Positions 25,427-36,774 of a stretch of 64,000 nt of DNA are shown piece after piece. The notes below the pieces were generated by a model, which ran no database searches, had not been told where the DNA came from, and saw nothing but the letters and a program-made list of their open reading frames with translations. Positions within the stretch are counted from its first letter, which is position 1; each line of letters opens with the position of its first letter. The translations under genes and the position numbers were made by a program. The stretch comes from Rhizoctonia solani (Eukaryota; Basidiomycota; Agaricomycetes; Cantharellales; Ceratobasidiaceae): positions 1,159,501 through 1,223,500 of the forward strand of contig NC_057372.1 of NCBI RefSeq assembly GCF_016906535.1. Direction: 5' to 3'.

Positions 25427-26974
25427 ATGTCGACAGCTCAAAATCCTTCCAAAGGAGGGAAGAAGGCTGACAATGACAAAGTAAAGTACACATGCGATTA
25501 GTCCTCCGACCATCACTAAACAAGGCACGTACTCAAGTTACCCCCACAAAAGAACAGCCCAATACTACCCGCCTTCCTAGTTGCTATAATTAGCATAGCA
25601 GCTGTCAACATCTTCGCGCCTGGCGCGGTTACCACGGTCTTTGACACGTTCATAGCTCCTTTCAAGTCATTAGCGTTGAAACCTCAGATTCCCCCCTTTG
25701 ATGTGGTCGACATACCCGGCCGAGGAAAAGGCGTGATTGCGAATCGAGACATTAAGGTGGGACTTGTCATGTCTGACATTCCCACATTGGAATATTGAAC
25801 GTCAATTATGTGCAGCAAGGGGAGCTTCTCATCAGAGAGAAACCTTTGTTCATTGTGCCAACCCGACGTAAGTCGGCATTGTCCACCCCCTTGCTTATGT
25901 GATACTCATATAGGTGATCATTGGATACACACACAGCTGGGGTCGACCCATCCCAGTTGATCGGGGGCATAGTAGACGCTCTCCCTTCGACGGACAAGGC
26001 CGTCTTTTTAGCACTATCGTATGCTAAGCCCAACGTGTCTGCGCAAGATATTCCATTTGAGATATTCCAAACAAATGCGATCTCGGCCGGCCAACGGGGA
26101 ACGGGTTTGTTTCCTAGGACAGCGAGGCTGAACCATGGGTGTTCCAGAGCATTTGGAGCCGTGTATAGTTGGAGAGATGCCGAGGGAGTACTGGGTGAGT
26201 TTCGGATATTGACATCGCGAATGATTAATTGTAACATACTGGATGTTAGTCGTACATGCGATAAGAGATATACCAAAGGGGCAGGTGTGTACAATCATCA
26301 TAAGGCACTCAGCCTCGGGTACTGGGTGCACTAAACCGGGAGTACAGGAAATATTGACGACATACACAAACACTAAACGTAGAAGAAGTGATCGACAGTG
26401 AGTACAGAATCAACAAACGCGCCCATTCATTATCTTGAATTTCACGCTAGGGCGCATCTTCGGGCACATTACTACTTTGATTGCGCATGTTCTGTATGTT
26501 CCCTACCCAAAGAAGAATCAGCAGCTTCGGACCGAAGGTTGGGACAAATGGCGGACGCATATTCGATGTTTTCCTTGTGAGTACGGGAAAAACCGTCTCC
26601 TGGCCTTTGGGACCCATACTAACCCAAACCACCCAGGTGGGGCAGCGATAATATCAAGGGAACCGAAGCCATCAAGACCGCCAAGAAGATTTGGTCAATA
26701 GGAGAAACTGAGGGCTATTAGCGAGTAATTCCTTATGCGTCATCCAACATTATTTGGTGTTCATTATGTGGATAGGCGCGGGCAACTTGCTGCTGACGCC
26801 GCTCACGTCGCTGCAGCCCACGGAGAGTAAGCGTTTTGGCTTCTCTAAACTTCTAATTCTAATTCAATAACTCGAAGTGCTAAATCAGCCCGTCAGTGGG
26901 CGACTCTGGCGAATAAATGGTATGGAATTGAGCTTGGCGCAGATAGCCGCAATGCAAGGCGGCACAAGCGATAG
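25427..26974 (+). CDS. Membrane-anchored SET-domain protein, 3' part disrupted
   Basis: SET-family protein (lysine methyltransferase fold) with an N-terminal membrane segment (PILPAFLVAIISIAAVNIFA) after MSTAQNPSKGGKKAD. The SET core shows DVVDIPGRGKGVIANRDIKQ, the N-flank FQTNAISA, the motif ARLNHGC, VVHAIRDIPKGQEILTTY and the post-SET-like cysteines FDCACSVCSLP. Introns are read at 25868-25936 and at several shorter places with good gt/ag borders. After KKIWSIGETEGY an in-frame TAG lies at 26719-26721. Downstream, sequence typical of the family tail is still present (RRGQLAADAAHVAAAHGE, then ARQWATLANKWYGIELGAD, ending at TAG 26972-26974), but it does not join in frame by any canonical splice I can find. 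Either the annotated protein ends early, or a base change or indel interrupts it. Confidence 0.75.
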
Positions 26975-27548
26975 TCCATTCGCCAAGTAGCCATGCTGCA
27001 TGGGGTACTCGTAGTGCGGGGCACGTCGGTGGTCCAGAGGGTTTGTCTTAAGGTGTGACCCTGATGGGCCATGGTTGCGGTTCTCCAAGAATCGTTGCCT
27101 CTCAAGTATATCATGCACAACCATGTGAAATTATAAAATGAACCATTATTAACATCATTAATCCCCTTCTCTCCACGACCCCTCTTCGGCATGGTGTACG
27201 CTCAAGCACTTTTAAACGATAACGTCAGCGTAATTAACGTCTCAAGGATGCATTCCTCGTAAGTAATGTAGACTGACATAATGTTACTAATACATATAGC
27301 TTCAACAAAAGCATACGTGCCTGCCACCCCTAGCACCACAGCACCTCTAACTCTTTCAACGCCTTCAGTTGCTAAACTTCACCGATCATGGGCCGATATG
27401 ACTCATTTGGCACCCCGTCACTGCCTCTCAGGAGAAGGCTGTACAGGCGACGTGTCTAGCACGTCTGCAACAAAGCGAGGGCCTTGGTGAGTATATAACC
27501 CAACCGCCGAGCCAGCAACCTTCTCCTATCTCCAACTGACATTCAGCC
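26975..27548. other. Intergenic, promoter side of the Arf-like gene
   Basis: Open frames here are short. A run starting at ATG 27191 with a gt-ag-like junction could be a leader exon, but it gives no recognisable protein. The interval presumably includes the promoter and 5' UTR of the Arf-like gene. Confidence 0.4.
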
Positions 27549-28822
27549 ATGCTACCAGATTTTCTCAGTCGCCTCTTTCCACAGAGAAGAACGAAAAGCG
27601 TGTCTTATTGCTGGGTTAGATGTGCAGGGAAGACAGCATATTTATACCATATGTGCATGGGCGAGGTAGTTACTACGATTCCAACCATAGGTAAGTGGCA
27701 CTTTCTCAACAATGTCGGCCCTCAAGTTAACCAAAATATAGGTTTAAATGTCGAAACCGTTGAAGCACCTACATCCGGTCGTCGTAGACCATTGCGACTA
27801 ACTTGCTGGGATGTGGGCGGGTGCGATAAAATTCGTCCATTGATTAGGCACTATGCTGTGGACAGAAGTTCTCGTTTACATTTGGACTCCAGCGATAGGG
27901 AGCGCCTTTCCGAAGCGATCGAAGAACTGAAAATCATGTTAGATATAGTAGAGGATGGTCGGGAGCAGGGTGCAAGCCCTATCCCATGCCTTATGTGAGT
28001 TTCGAATGGCTTGCTTTCTTCTATTGCAATGTGTAACGTAGCATATCAGTCTCGCAAACAAACAAGACTTACAAGGTGCCATGGGGCTCGACGAAATCCG
28101 CATCAAGCTGGTCCCAATTATTTCAGCTCGGCCGGCTTGTGCTGTGTTCCCTATATCTGTGGTATCCGCTAATTTCTTATCGGCAATTACACCAGCCATG
28201 GATTGGGTATACGACGTTACCACTGAAGACTCGCCGAAAGTACAAGTTCAGAAATCGGTTCACATTCGATCTGAGGACAAGTTATCTGAGAAATTGAATT
28301 CTTGGGTTGAACGAGCTTCCGAAGATATTGCCCCGGACGAATTTCTCGCCTCGTTTGAAGCAATCAATTTACCATCCTGGGATCATTACACACACATTAG
28401 GATTGCGTACACTATTCTGAACACGTATGGTAGACAAAAAGGTGCGCATATAGCAAGAATTTTAACCGTCACTTACAAATCCCTTAGGAAAAAAGATGAT
28501 ATTCGATGGTATAGAGAAGTATATCAGAACAAGTGCACAAACTACTGGAAGGACATTCCATATAACTATGACCTACTTTTGGATCCAGATCGTTCATTTT
28601 GGCACCCAGAGTATGCCAACGGATGATACACAAGTAAGCCGCGGGGCAAACGAGGACTTTTGTCGGTTTCTACTTCTGAATCCATATGTCGCCGATGGAT
28701 CCCTCTGGGAAGACTATTATTCCAAAGACGTGATAATGACAACGAACGCCAAGGAAAACATGGTACTGCCAGACAAACTGCCCCTACCCAGCCTCATAGC
28801 CCGGGACTCTATCCGTAAATAA
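27549..28822 (+). CDS. Arf-family GTPase with a long C-terminal extension
   Basis: Four exons (27549-27690, 27742-27994, 28050-28441 and 28488-28822) encode about 373 aa. The first half is an Arf domain. [20 protein letters not shown] resembles P-loop plus switch [21 protein letters not shown] is switch II (WDVGG), and [15 protein letters not shown] and [12 protein letters not shown] (NKQD base-recognition motif) follow. Residues after about 190 form an extra domain ([70 protein letters not shown]) that is not part of ordinary Arf proteins of about 180 aa. I recall similar extensions in basidiomycete Arf-like proteins but know no function. The P-loop and one later strand are locally out of frame although the ORF stays open (see findings). 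There is no Gly at position 2, so no N-myristoylation is expected from this start. Confidence 0.82.
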
Positions 28823-29066
28823 TTATTTTTTATGTTCAATTTAAGATGTGGAATAATGTACATCAGTATTCGAAGCAACTAGTATTGTAACACGAAAGTT
28901 TCCTCTAAAGTCGGAACCGGTAATGGTTCTGTAGCTAATTATCTGGTGATCACCTCCCGATTGGCAACGGTGATCGGGGCTGTTCCATAAATAGTGCATA
29001 TCATAATTGGACACATTAACCGTGGGTCGGGGTCCACCGGTGGAATACCTCCTCCGCTCAACCACC

Positions 29067-31728
29067 ATGAGAGAATCCCTCGTGTCTACCGCTGGCGACG
29101 ATAACAAGTAAGCTGGTCATGATCCATTCTAAAGTTTGTATTGTCGATCTCGTATAGGGACTATGCATTTTGTGAGTTGTGTAGGGAGCCTTTACAAGAG
29201 CTTTCCCCGGAAGGTCGAGAAACTCATTACGAAGCGCACTTCAACCATGGTGATGGGCTTGAGATAAACGAGCTTGATGCTCAGCTGGCTGCCAGTGAGT
29301 AAACGTTTGCGCTAATTCGGCCCAGCTAGACTTCACCTGAATCCAGCTATTTCTATACAAGGCTCTTCGCCTAGCCGTGGCATCATAGCTCCCGTCACTC
29401 ATTCAAGCCTTCAGCGAGTTATACCTCCACAAAAACCACGTGAGAACGTGTTTTGGCATCCTGATTGTGGATCTCCTGTCCCTCCCCGTGTCATTACCCC
29501 TGGAATTATTCCAATCCTAGCTCGGGCTTTAGAGCGACCAGGCTCGAAGGGTGGGGCACTCTGCACCCCGTTAGCTACTCATTACGGGACAGAGTACTGG
29601 GATCTAGGATGGTAGGTGTTCAATGACTACCCTCATCGCGAGAGGGTGGTATATTCTCGTTGGCCGATGTCTTGCATGATGATTACACACTGTTTGTCAC
29701 CTTGCCGTCAGCGTCACTCGTACGAGATGGCTCTCGTCCTGTTGCTATTGATATTGAAAATTGGCCGATTCTAATTCGATTTATAGGGGCTGCGGCTACC
29801 GTAATTTTCTAATGGCATGCAGTGCACTCGCAGCACAAGACATCTGTCCCGAATATCGGAGGCTTTTGATGGACGACATCTGTGGTCCTCCCGGGGTTAG
29901 GAATTTACAAGTGTGGATTGAGGATGCCTGGCGTCGAGGTGAGCATATTTTCGGAGTCACGATGATTCTTTTACCAAGATTGGCATTTTATGGCCATGAC
30001 CATATACCTATGATGAGCGCATTCATAAAACGAGCATTTTGGATCTGCACATATCTGTGTACATGTTCTTTGCCTCGTAAATAAATCTTGCCCATCCACA
30101 CTTCTTGGGGGATTCGTATTTGGTTGCGGAATGGCAATGCGAATCCTTGAATATCTTATTCAATGTGTGATGTACTGACCCTTGGGAAATCTTTATTATA
30201 TGTCCTCGCTGGTATCCAGGATACGATACGCATGGTGCAACTCAGCTCCGCCACCACCTACTTGGGACTAGAAAATGGATTGGTACAGCTGGTGAGTCGG
30301 GAAACTACTGGTTCGATTCTTATCAGCTGATAAGAACCAACTATTATTCGCATGCCCACGGGACATGATCTTCACGCTGTTGTTTTTTGTATTCAAATGG
30401 TGGGGCAAACTATTCACTACGCTGCACCTCTGGCCTCCTTGTGTTATCTGCAACCTACTGTGTCATTTTTTGGGCGGTGCGGGTACTGCCAATTCTGACT
30501 CCCCATCTAATCTCTGTGGTCCCGCAATGACGGACTGACGGTTTGATACACGTTTTGGGGTGTATTCGGCATCGCATCACCACATCCAGAACTGTATGTT
30601 GCCTTTACTTCCAGAGGGATTCCGTAAGTTGTTGCCTTCTGTGTTATATAAACTGATATAAATAGAAAGTATCCCAATAATTTAGCGCACGACTCGTAGA
30701 TTTTCCAAACAATGGTCATGGTTCGTAGAAGATATTGCATACTCATACACGATAGTAACATAGTGATCAAAATTGTTGGCATATACACTCGTTCTTGGTG
30801 GTACAGCTCACTTGGCACTGATTCAATGGTTGACGGCACACTTTATGGAACAGTCTAACGACCTCAGTTCGGGACCCAACGGAGATCACACAACTCCGCA
30901 CGTCTATATGAGCACCAAGATGCCGATCGTACTACAGCACAAGGGCCATTCCAGAACGGTAGTTGGCATTGAGTTGACCAAATCTGGAGAAACTAATATA
31001 TTAATATATGACCCTGCAAGGTATGTGCGAGGTTTACACGTTCTCTTGACTATCTCTATTCAACATGAAGCCTTTGAGGCGACGTGCCAAAAGCGAAACT
31101 GACATATTTGTGTTGAAAGGCGACCGGACACAGCTATTCGCAAGGCCGGACTCAAGGTGCACGCGAGCGGTGTTACATCCGTTGGTTTGAATTTATTCCC
31201 ACTGCCCCAGAAAGGTCATAAACATCGCTCCTCAACCAAGGCGAAAGGTTTCTTCAACAGAGTGATCAAGCGGCAACCTCATAATGAAATGAACGAACAG
31301 ACGCCCAAACGGATGCGCGGTGGGGCCGTGGATAACGACAACTGTGAATCCTCGGGAAAAGAAAACGGGTATAAACTTGGCCCAGTGGAGGATCGGGGCC
31401 ACAACAACAATGGGTCGCTAAAAGACTCCGACACAAACTTCCGCGCTAATAGCGAGATAAGGCCATCTGAAGATAACGCTGATCTGCTCGCCACGCTTCA
31501 GGGCCTAGATCTGGGACGAGTGCTTAGTACATATAGGGTAACGTCTTCACAACTCAGGTGAGCCTGGTATCACAGCAGGTGTCTCTAAGTACTAAAGGTT
31601 TCTCGGAACACAGCAAGAAGGATCAATACCAAATACTTTGGTTCCCTATGACTGCCCCACTTACCGGCCCTGAACGTGATGCTTGCAAGATCGTTCGGAG
31701 CGAGCGCATGATCGCGTCTGTATCTTAG
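29067..31728 (+). CDS. C78 peptidase, zinc-finger UFM1/ubiquitin-specific type (ZUFSP/Mug105-like)
   Basis: Cysteine protease of about 500 aa in ten in-frame exons. The N-terminus has a C2H2-type finger (FCELCREPL, then THYEAHF). The papain-like C78 domain has the catalytic Cys in YWDLGWGCGYRNFLMACSAL, followed by PPGVRNLQVWIEDAWR, LLGTRKWIGTAELYVAF, ARLVDFPNNGH, the catalytic His in VLQHKGHSRTVVGIELT and the Asp in LIYDPAR. A Lys/Ser-rich, probably disordered insert follows, then LSKKDQYQILWFPMTAPLTG near the C-terminus (stop 31726-31728). Family members remove ubiquitin (K63 chains) or UFM1. Since the UFM1 pathway is absent from many fungi, a deubiquitinase role is the better guess. Three introns are unusually long for this window (29612-29786, 29939-30219 and 30292-30589). 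Confidence 0.85.
30317..30336. repeat. 20-bp perfect palindrome in an intron
   Basis: TTCTTATCAGCTGATAAGAA is its own reverse complement and contains two GATAAG-type GATA-factor sites head to head. It lies 25 bp into the 298-nt intron of the C78 peptidase gene. The outer bases GGTTC (30310-30314) and GAACC (30334-30338) extend it imperfectly. Confidence 0.9.
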
Positions 31729-32778
31729 GCTTGGAAATGATGGACTTAAAGCGATAGCGAACCTTTTCGGACTCCGACCAGTCTTATTCACCTTGTGTTT
31801 CGCTTTGTTTAGGACGCTTTGTATCTGGACTTGCGGCTGCTCGCGATTGCTCACTCTACATATCTCTGATGCCATTTAAATATTTACATGTACATTCTGT
31901 ATTCCAGTAACACAACTCTAATACAAACACATGGACTTTCCATCGCCGTGAGGACTTCACCCTAGGCACATATGGATCGTACTTTCAAAGGTAAGAGAAC
32001 CTAGGAAATCGCAAAAGCATATGTACCTCGAGGAAGACTACGGGATGATACGGCTTTGATTGTATCAATTCATGGGTAACATGATATCGAAGAGCGGGTT
32101 GTTTGAATCAAGGTCGAAGTATGTCCACCTGATAATATGCTGCAACCCCTCGCATACTTCAATAGCAATGAGAGTATCAAAGCAAAACAATCGACTCATA
32201 TCTCCAGAGTAGCTCGCCCTTGGCTCATACATAAGTTCAGATTCTGGCATCCAGTGATACTGGTCCGACCGTACGTGTGTATGACCCAAGAGGAGCTAGC
32301 CCGAGATATTTTGTGACAAATAGTTTGAAGTGAAGGAGAGGGAAGACATACGTACTATATAACGAAAAACCTCCGCCTTTATCAAGTGTGACCGCCAACT
32401 GCTAGGGTTGCACTACCACTACCCTATCAGTCATGTCCACATGGGATTGATTGTTATCATTCTGACATACGATGCAAGAAGAGGCCGATATTCCTTACTT
32501 CCATAAATATTCTGATACTTAGCTGATGTAACAACTAGCAAACATACCTGTGCCATACCGTGGCAATAATGGGATCTGGCTTTATATATGCGGGTCACGT
32601 GGCCGTGTTGTTCAGATCCGTGGGAAATGGTCATGCGCAAAAACAAAACAACAGTGCGACGCGACAATTGCAAGTTCTGAAGCGCTCTTGATCGACAACC
32701 ATCGTGAATGTGGCGGAACTCAAGATGGCCCCCACATCTCCCTCGAGAACGAAAAGTTCCCTCAGAGGAAAGGGCCGA
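31729..32778. other. Intergenic; possible minus-strand exon unrecognised
   Basis: Lies between two plus-strand genes and must include the promoter of the polymerase gene. A minus-strand open frame at 32065-32289 (ending WTYFDLDSNNPLFDIMLPMN) reads like protein, but I found no start codon or splice partner and do not recognise it. Confidence 0.35.
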
Positions 32779-35698
32779 ATGAATGCATCCGGCGATGGTG
32801 ATTTGTTCCCACTATTAACATACAGGCATATTCATGGACAAAACCAGGGAACACAGTAAGTGCAGTTTTCGATGATGGCCTCCTAACTGAACAAATTATT
32901 CGTTTTTTCTTGCGTTGTAGTAATCCAATGTAAGGGGTACTCTGGATGCTGTAAGACCCAAGTTTATGTGGTACTTTACTAGGCGTGTAATTGCGCTTTG
33001 CGATAGCGACGCATTCTATGCTTCGTATGTGTTAAAGGTGATTACCGGAAGACAATAACTCACTGTTCTTACTCAGGTGCGAGCGAGTCAGGCTCAACGT
33101 AGATCCTGAACAACCTCTAGTAGTCCAGCAGTGGACAAACCTCGTATGTATTGCTACAAGCTCAAGCCATACCATAGTCCAAACCTATTTTATGAAATAA
33201 GATTGCTGTCAATTATCCCGCGCGCAAATTCGGGATCACTCGCCACGAATCGGTAAGTCTTATTTCTACGGTTGCCAAAAAGGCTCAAGAAATTTGAACA
33301 AAATATAGATCATAGAGGCAAGAAAGAAATGCCCGGACCTAATGGCTGTTCACGTTGCGACTTACAAAGAGGGCGATAGCGAACCACAGTATTGGGAAGA
33401 TCCGAGCCCCACCACACACAAGGTTGCTTCATGGTTTGAAAGATATTATTTTTGACCACTAATCGAACCAAGTTAGGTTTCTCTAGATCATTATCGTCGT
33501 GAAAGCTCTCGAGTATTTCAGTTATTCCAAGATATGATGCCAGCCGGAGGAGAAATAGGTATGTAACGCAAACCAGGGATCTAACTATAAACTTACATGT
33601 GACTGCACATCAGAAAAAGCCTCCATTGACGAAGGTAATTACATTGTTCCCGAGTAAGACCCCCCATCTGTTGAAATTTGACAGTCTTTATCGATTATAC
33701 CATACCGGTTCGAGTGCTCATGGTCGAACGATATCCGGAACTTCGTGTCCCAGATGGGCCATTCGACTTGGATACGCCACTTCCCTCACCTCCGACTCGG
33801 ATTGACTGGGCCAGATTGGATACCCATGTTATTCCAGTCACTAAAGAACTATCCGCAGACAAAGCCGAAGTACCTCGACCAAGAACGCCATCCATTACTC
33901 TTGAGCCTACTCCGGATATAATTGATAACGTACTTTCATCCGGGTCATTAACTCACTCCAGCCTCGATCCTCTATCCACGGAGCTACCGGAAGTAGGAAG
34001 CGATGCTCCTCTCACCTGGCACGACGTGGCCCTATCGATCGCAGCTGAACTTATGAGGGATATTCGGCAAGTAATATTTGAGAAGTTAGGATACACACTC
34101 TCCGCAGTGAGTCTGGCTCGTCAGTGAGGGTTCCTGATCTTCTGATCAGACCGAGAATTCTTTTAGGGAATTGCAAGGAACAAAATGCTTGCGAAGGTCC
34201 GTTAAGAGTTTAGACTTCTTGCTATCGGCGTAAGTTACATTTTAGGATAGCTATCAGCATCATACCGCAAGCCGATGGCACAAAGCGTTTTACGCAACTC
34301 AGCCATACCTAGCTATCTAGGGCCTATGCCCTTTCAAAAAGTCAATGATTTAAGAGCCTCACATTTAACTTGATTCGACTTACCATTAATCTCTGCAGAT
34401 TCGATTTCTTGGAGGAAAATTAGGTGACGCCATGGCTACCCAGTTTGGAGCCACGACCGTTTCGGAGCTAAGAGAAATCGAACTGGGTGCGCATCTAGGC
34501 CCTTCTCTTGCATATCAACCCACTTATACATATCAACCCACCGGAACTATTAGAGGATATGCAGCGAAGGTGTGGCGAAGAGTCTATTTGGGTTTGGAAT
34601 GTTCTACGTGTAGGTCTTGTACCTTCTTTCATAATGCCCCTATCATTTCTCACCACCTGTACCCATCATTCAGGGGATAGACTATAGTGAAGGTTGTTCC
34701 CCCATAATTTACTCTATCCTAATGCTAAATTTACATCATTATATACAGTCAAAGAACGGACTGCTCTCAAGTCAATGATGGCCTCCAAGAATGTTCGCCC
34801 AGCAATAACAACAGCTGAACAAGCACGTCACTGGCTGGCTGTTCTTTCGGCCGAACTCACTGTCCGTCTAACTGATGCAAGGAAAGTGAATGCAACTGTT
34901 TGGCCGCGCACTCTAGTGCTCCATATTCGGCAAGGTACGGTACTCATATTTTTAATCATTTCGCCTCCAGATTACACACTCTAGTATCATATTGCAGGCA
35001 CCAATGCTCCACGATCCAAACAAGTTGCATTTCCATTCACACGAAGCTTCACTACAGCAACTATTCTAGCCCCCGCGGAGAAACTGTGGCGTATGCTGCT
35101 CCCAGGCACAGGTGATCTCAGTGTAGGTGTGATCAACGTTGCGCTCGGTTTCGCAGGTTTGGATGCGTTGGAAGTTGGTCAGAAGGGCATCGAAGGGTTC
35201 TTTAGTGCCAAAGGACCGAATTCATCGGCGAAGAAGACCTCATTTTCTATCAATAAACCTACAACAACGAAACCCGAGAGCCTGGCGTCGGATAACAAAG
35301 CCCGAAGAACAGCATCACCTGGACCAAAAGACGGCAGGCATCAAGGGAGAGAACAGCTGGGGAAGCTCAAGCGAGATTTCTTTAATGGAGTTGGATCGAA
35401 CAAACGTAAGGTTGAAGTCCATGAGGTACTAGATGACAGTAGCTCGGATATTGTTGAAATATCTCCCCCACCGGCTGCAAAGCGCGTGAATTCTGGGTCT
35501 GGCGGAGAGTCTGGCACAAGAAATTCGACACCCACACCCTTTTCGAGAAACGATAAACGCGGACCAAGCTCCAATAACAAGGACAAGGCGAAGAGCAAGA
35601 AAGCCGACAAGGCTATATCTAATGGGACAGCGAATATTTCCACTTTCTTTGCACCTCGCTCAGAAGGAATAAACGCAAAGGTTAAGAGAAAGAAGTGA
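32779..35698 (+). CDS. RAD30: DNA polymerase eta (Y-family translesion polymerase)
   Basis: Translesion polymerase that bypasses UV photoproducts, about 684 aa in 16 exons that sum exactly in frame. It shows the palm motifs VIALCDSDAFYASCERVRLN (first catalytic Asp) and EKASIDEVFIDYTIPV (second catalytic acidic pair). Also present are LIAVNYPARKFGITRHES, SAGIARNKMLAKLSASYRKP, IRFLGGKLGDAM (helix-hairpin region), ESIWVWNVLRGIDYSEVKER and the little-finger domain around RPAITTAEQARHWLAVLSAE. The tail holds a canonical PCNA-interacting box (QKGIEGFF, 35180-35203) and Ser/Lys-rich sequence ending FFAPRSEGINAKVKRKK. No UBZ zinc finger is seen. The ATG at 32779 gives MNASGDGDLFPLLTYRHIHG, in line with family N-termini. 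The second exon is only 9 nt (32921-32929). Confidence 0.93.
34511..34540. repeat. Direct repeat CATATCAACCCA x2 in a polymerase eta intron
   Basis: Two exact 12-bp copies (34511-34522 and 34529-34540), six bases apart, inside the intron at 34487-34553. Confidence 0.9.
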
Positions 35699-35828
35699 TG
35701 CAGCATAGGACTTTTTGGGATTTCTCGGGACAGTTTTATAGATTGTTATTTGGATTTCGGATAGAAAACAATAGTAATTTACACGCACTTCATAATAGCC
35801 TTTAGACTATATGCGAAGACAAGCAGCA

Positions 35829-36774
35829 TCACTGGACCAATGGCTTTTCTGCAGGCTCGCTGAATTGTTTGGTGGATGACCCTTGCTCCAGTTCCTACAA
35901 CACACAATAAAATACAGTCCTCAACCCATAAATCATATACACACCTCATTCATAGCCCGAATAGACTCAATTCCAAGCTCATATTTGCCTTGGGTCCTGG
36001 ACTTCCCGCCCAGAATAGATATTCCGATCGTTCTTATTTTTTCGCGCATCATCCTGACCTGATTTTGGACAAGATCACCTTGGTTCGTCATTACAAAGTC
36101 GGAAAGAGGAATCTATCAAGGAGTCAATTTTTGATAACCCAGTGTTTACTGATGTACGTGTGTACCATAATATCTTCCCATTCGCCGTCCGTTTGGAAAT
36201 AAAGTCTGTGTTGCCAAAGATCGCTCTGTACCGGGCCGTCCGTTTGAATGTTTACAAAGTAGGAATTTTGAGTGTGAGGTTCTCCGCCGGCCTTGACACG
36301 TAGAGCCAGGTACTTGTGTAACGACAAGTCATCATATATTTGTCCAAAGAGCGTCGGACGAGACTGGGGAAAGCTCAAGTGAGGTGTATGGTGCATATAT
36401 AATCGAACTTTACCTTGTTTCTGAACCCCGCATATCCAGGTCTTAACTTTCCCTCTAAACCAGCTTTGACGTCGAGTCTCATGTCCCCCCAAAACCGCGC
36501 ATAGCCGTCTGGATGGTGGTCCAAATGCGCTGTCGAGTTCCCACCCAGGTCAGAGTCAGATCCGAGTGCATATTGTTGAATATCTTGAGGCGTGCGAAAG
36601 CTGAATAGCGTTTTTGCCTCTACATTTGGACTCAAGCCTTCCATTCGCACAACTAGATATAGTAAAGGTGAATGGAAAATGTAGACTATGGTTACCGGGA
36701 GGCGTACTTCGAGCGGTATTGTCCCGAAGGACTTGAGCAGTCCGATTAATTGCTCGAGTCCAAGGGCCTGACAT
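35829..36774 (-). CDS. CIA30: CIA30-domain complex I assembly factor (NDUFAF1-like)
   Basis: Mitochondrial assembly factor for the membrane arm of NADH:ubiquinone oxidoreductase. Five in-frame exons (36696-36774, 36414-36652, 36166-36363, 35945-36112 and 35829-35894) give about 249 aa. The N-terminus MSGPWTRAINRTAQVLRDNT is a plausible import sequence. CIA30 features are TLFSFRTPQDIQQYALGSD, GNSTAHLD, ARFWGDMRLDV, GYAGFRNKSRPTLFGQIYDD, NSYFVNIQTDGPVQSDLWQH, IPLSDFVMTNQGDLV and IRTIGISILGGKSRTQGKYE. The start is set by the exon structure. A longer open frame upstream (to 36839) is in a different frame. It is convergent with the polymerase eta gene, with only 130 bp between the stop codons. Confidence 0.9.

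Noticed and set aside
32938..32950. Apparent frameshift near the start of polymerase eta
   Set aside because: It disappears once the 9-nt microexon and the intron at 32930-32982 are recognised.
34605..34692. Apparent indel before the GIDYSEV block of polymerase eta
   Set aside because: Using the gtaggt donor after CGT (34609) restores RGIDYSE in frame, so no error is needed.
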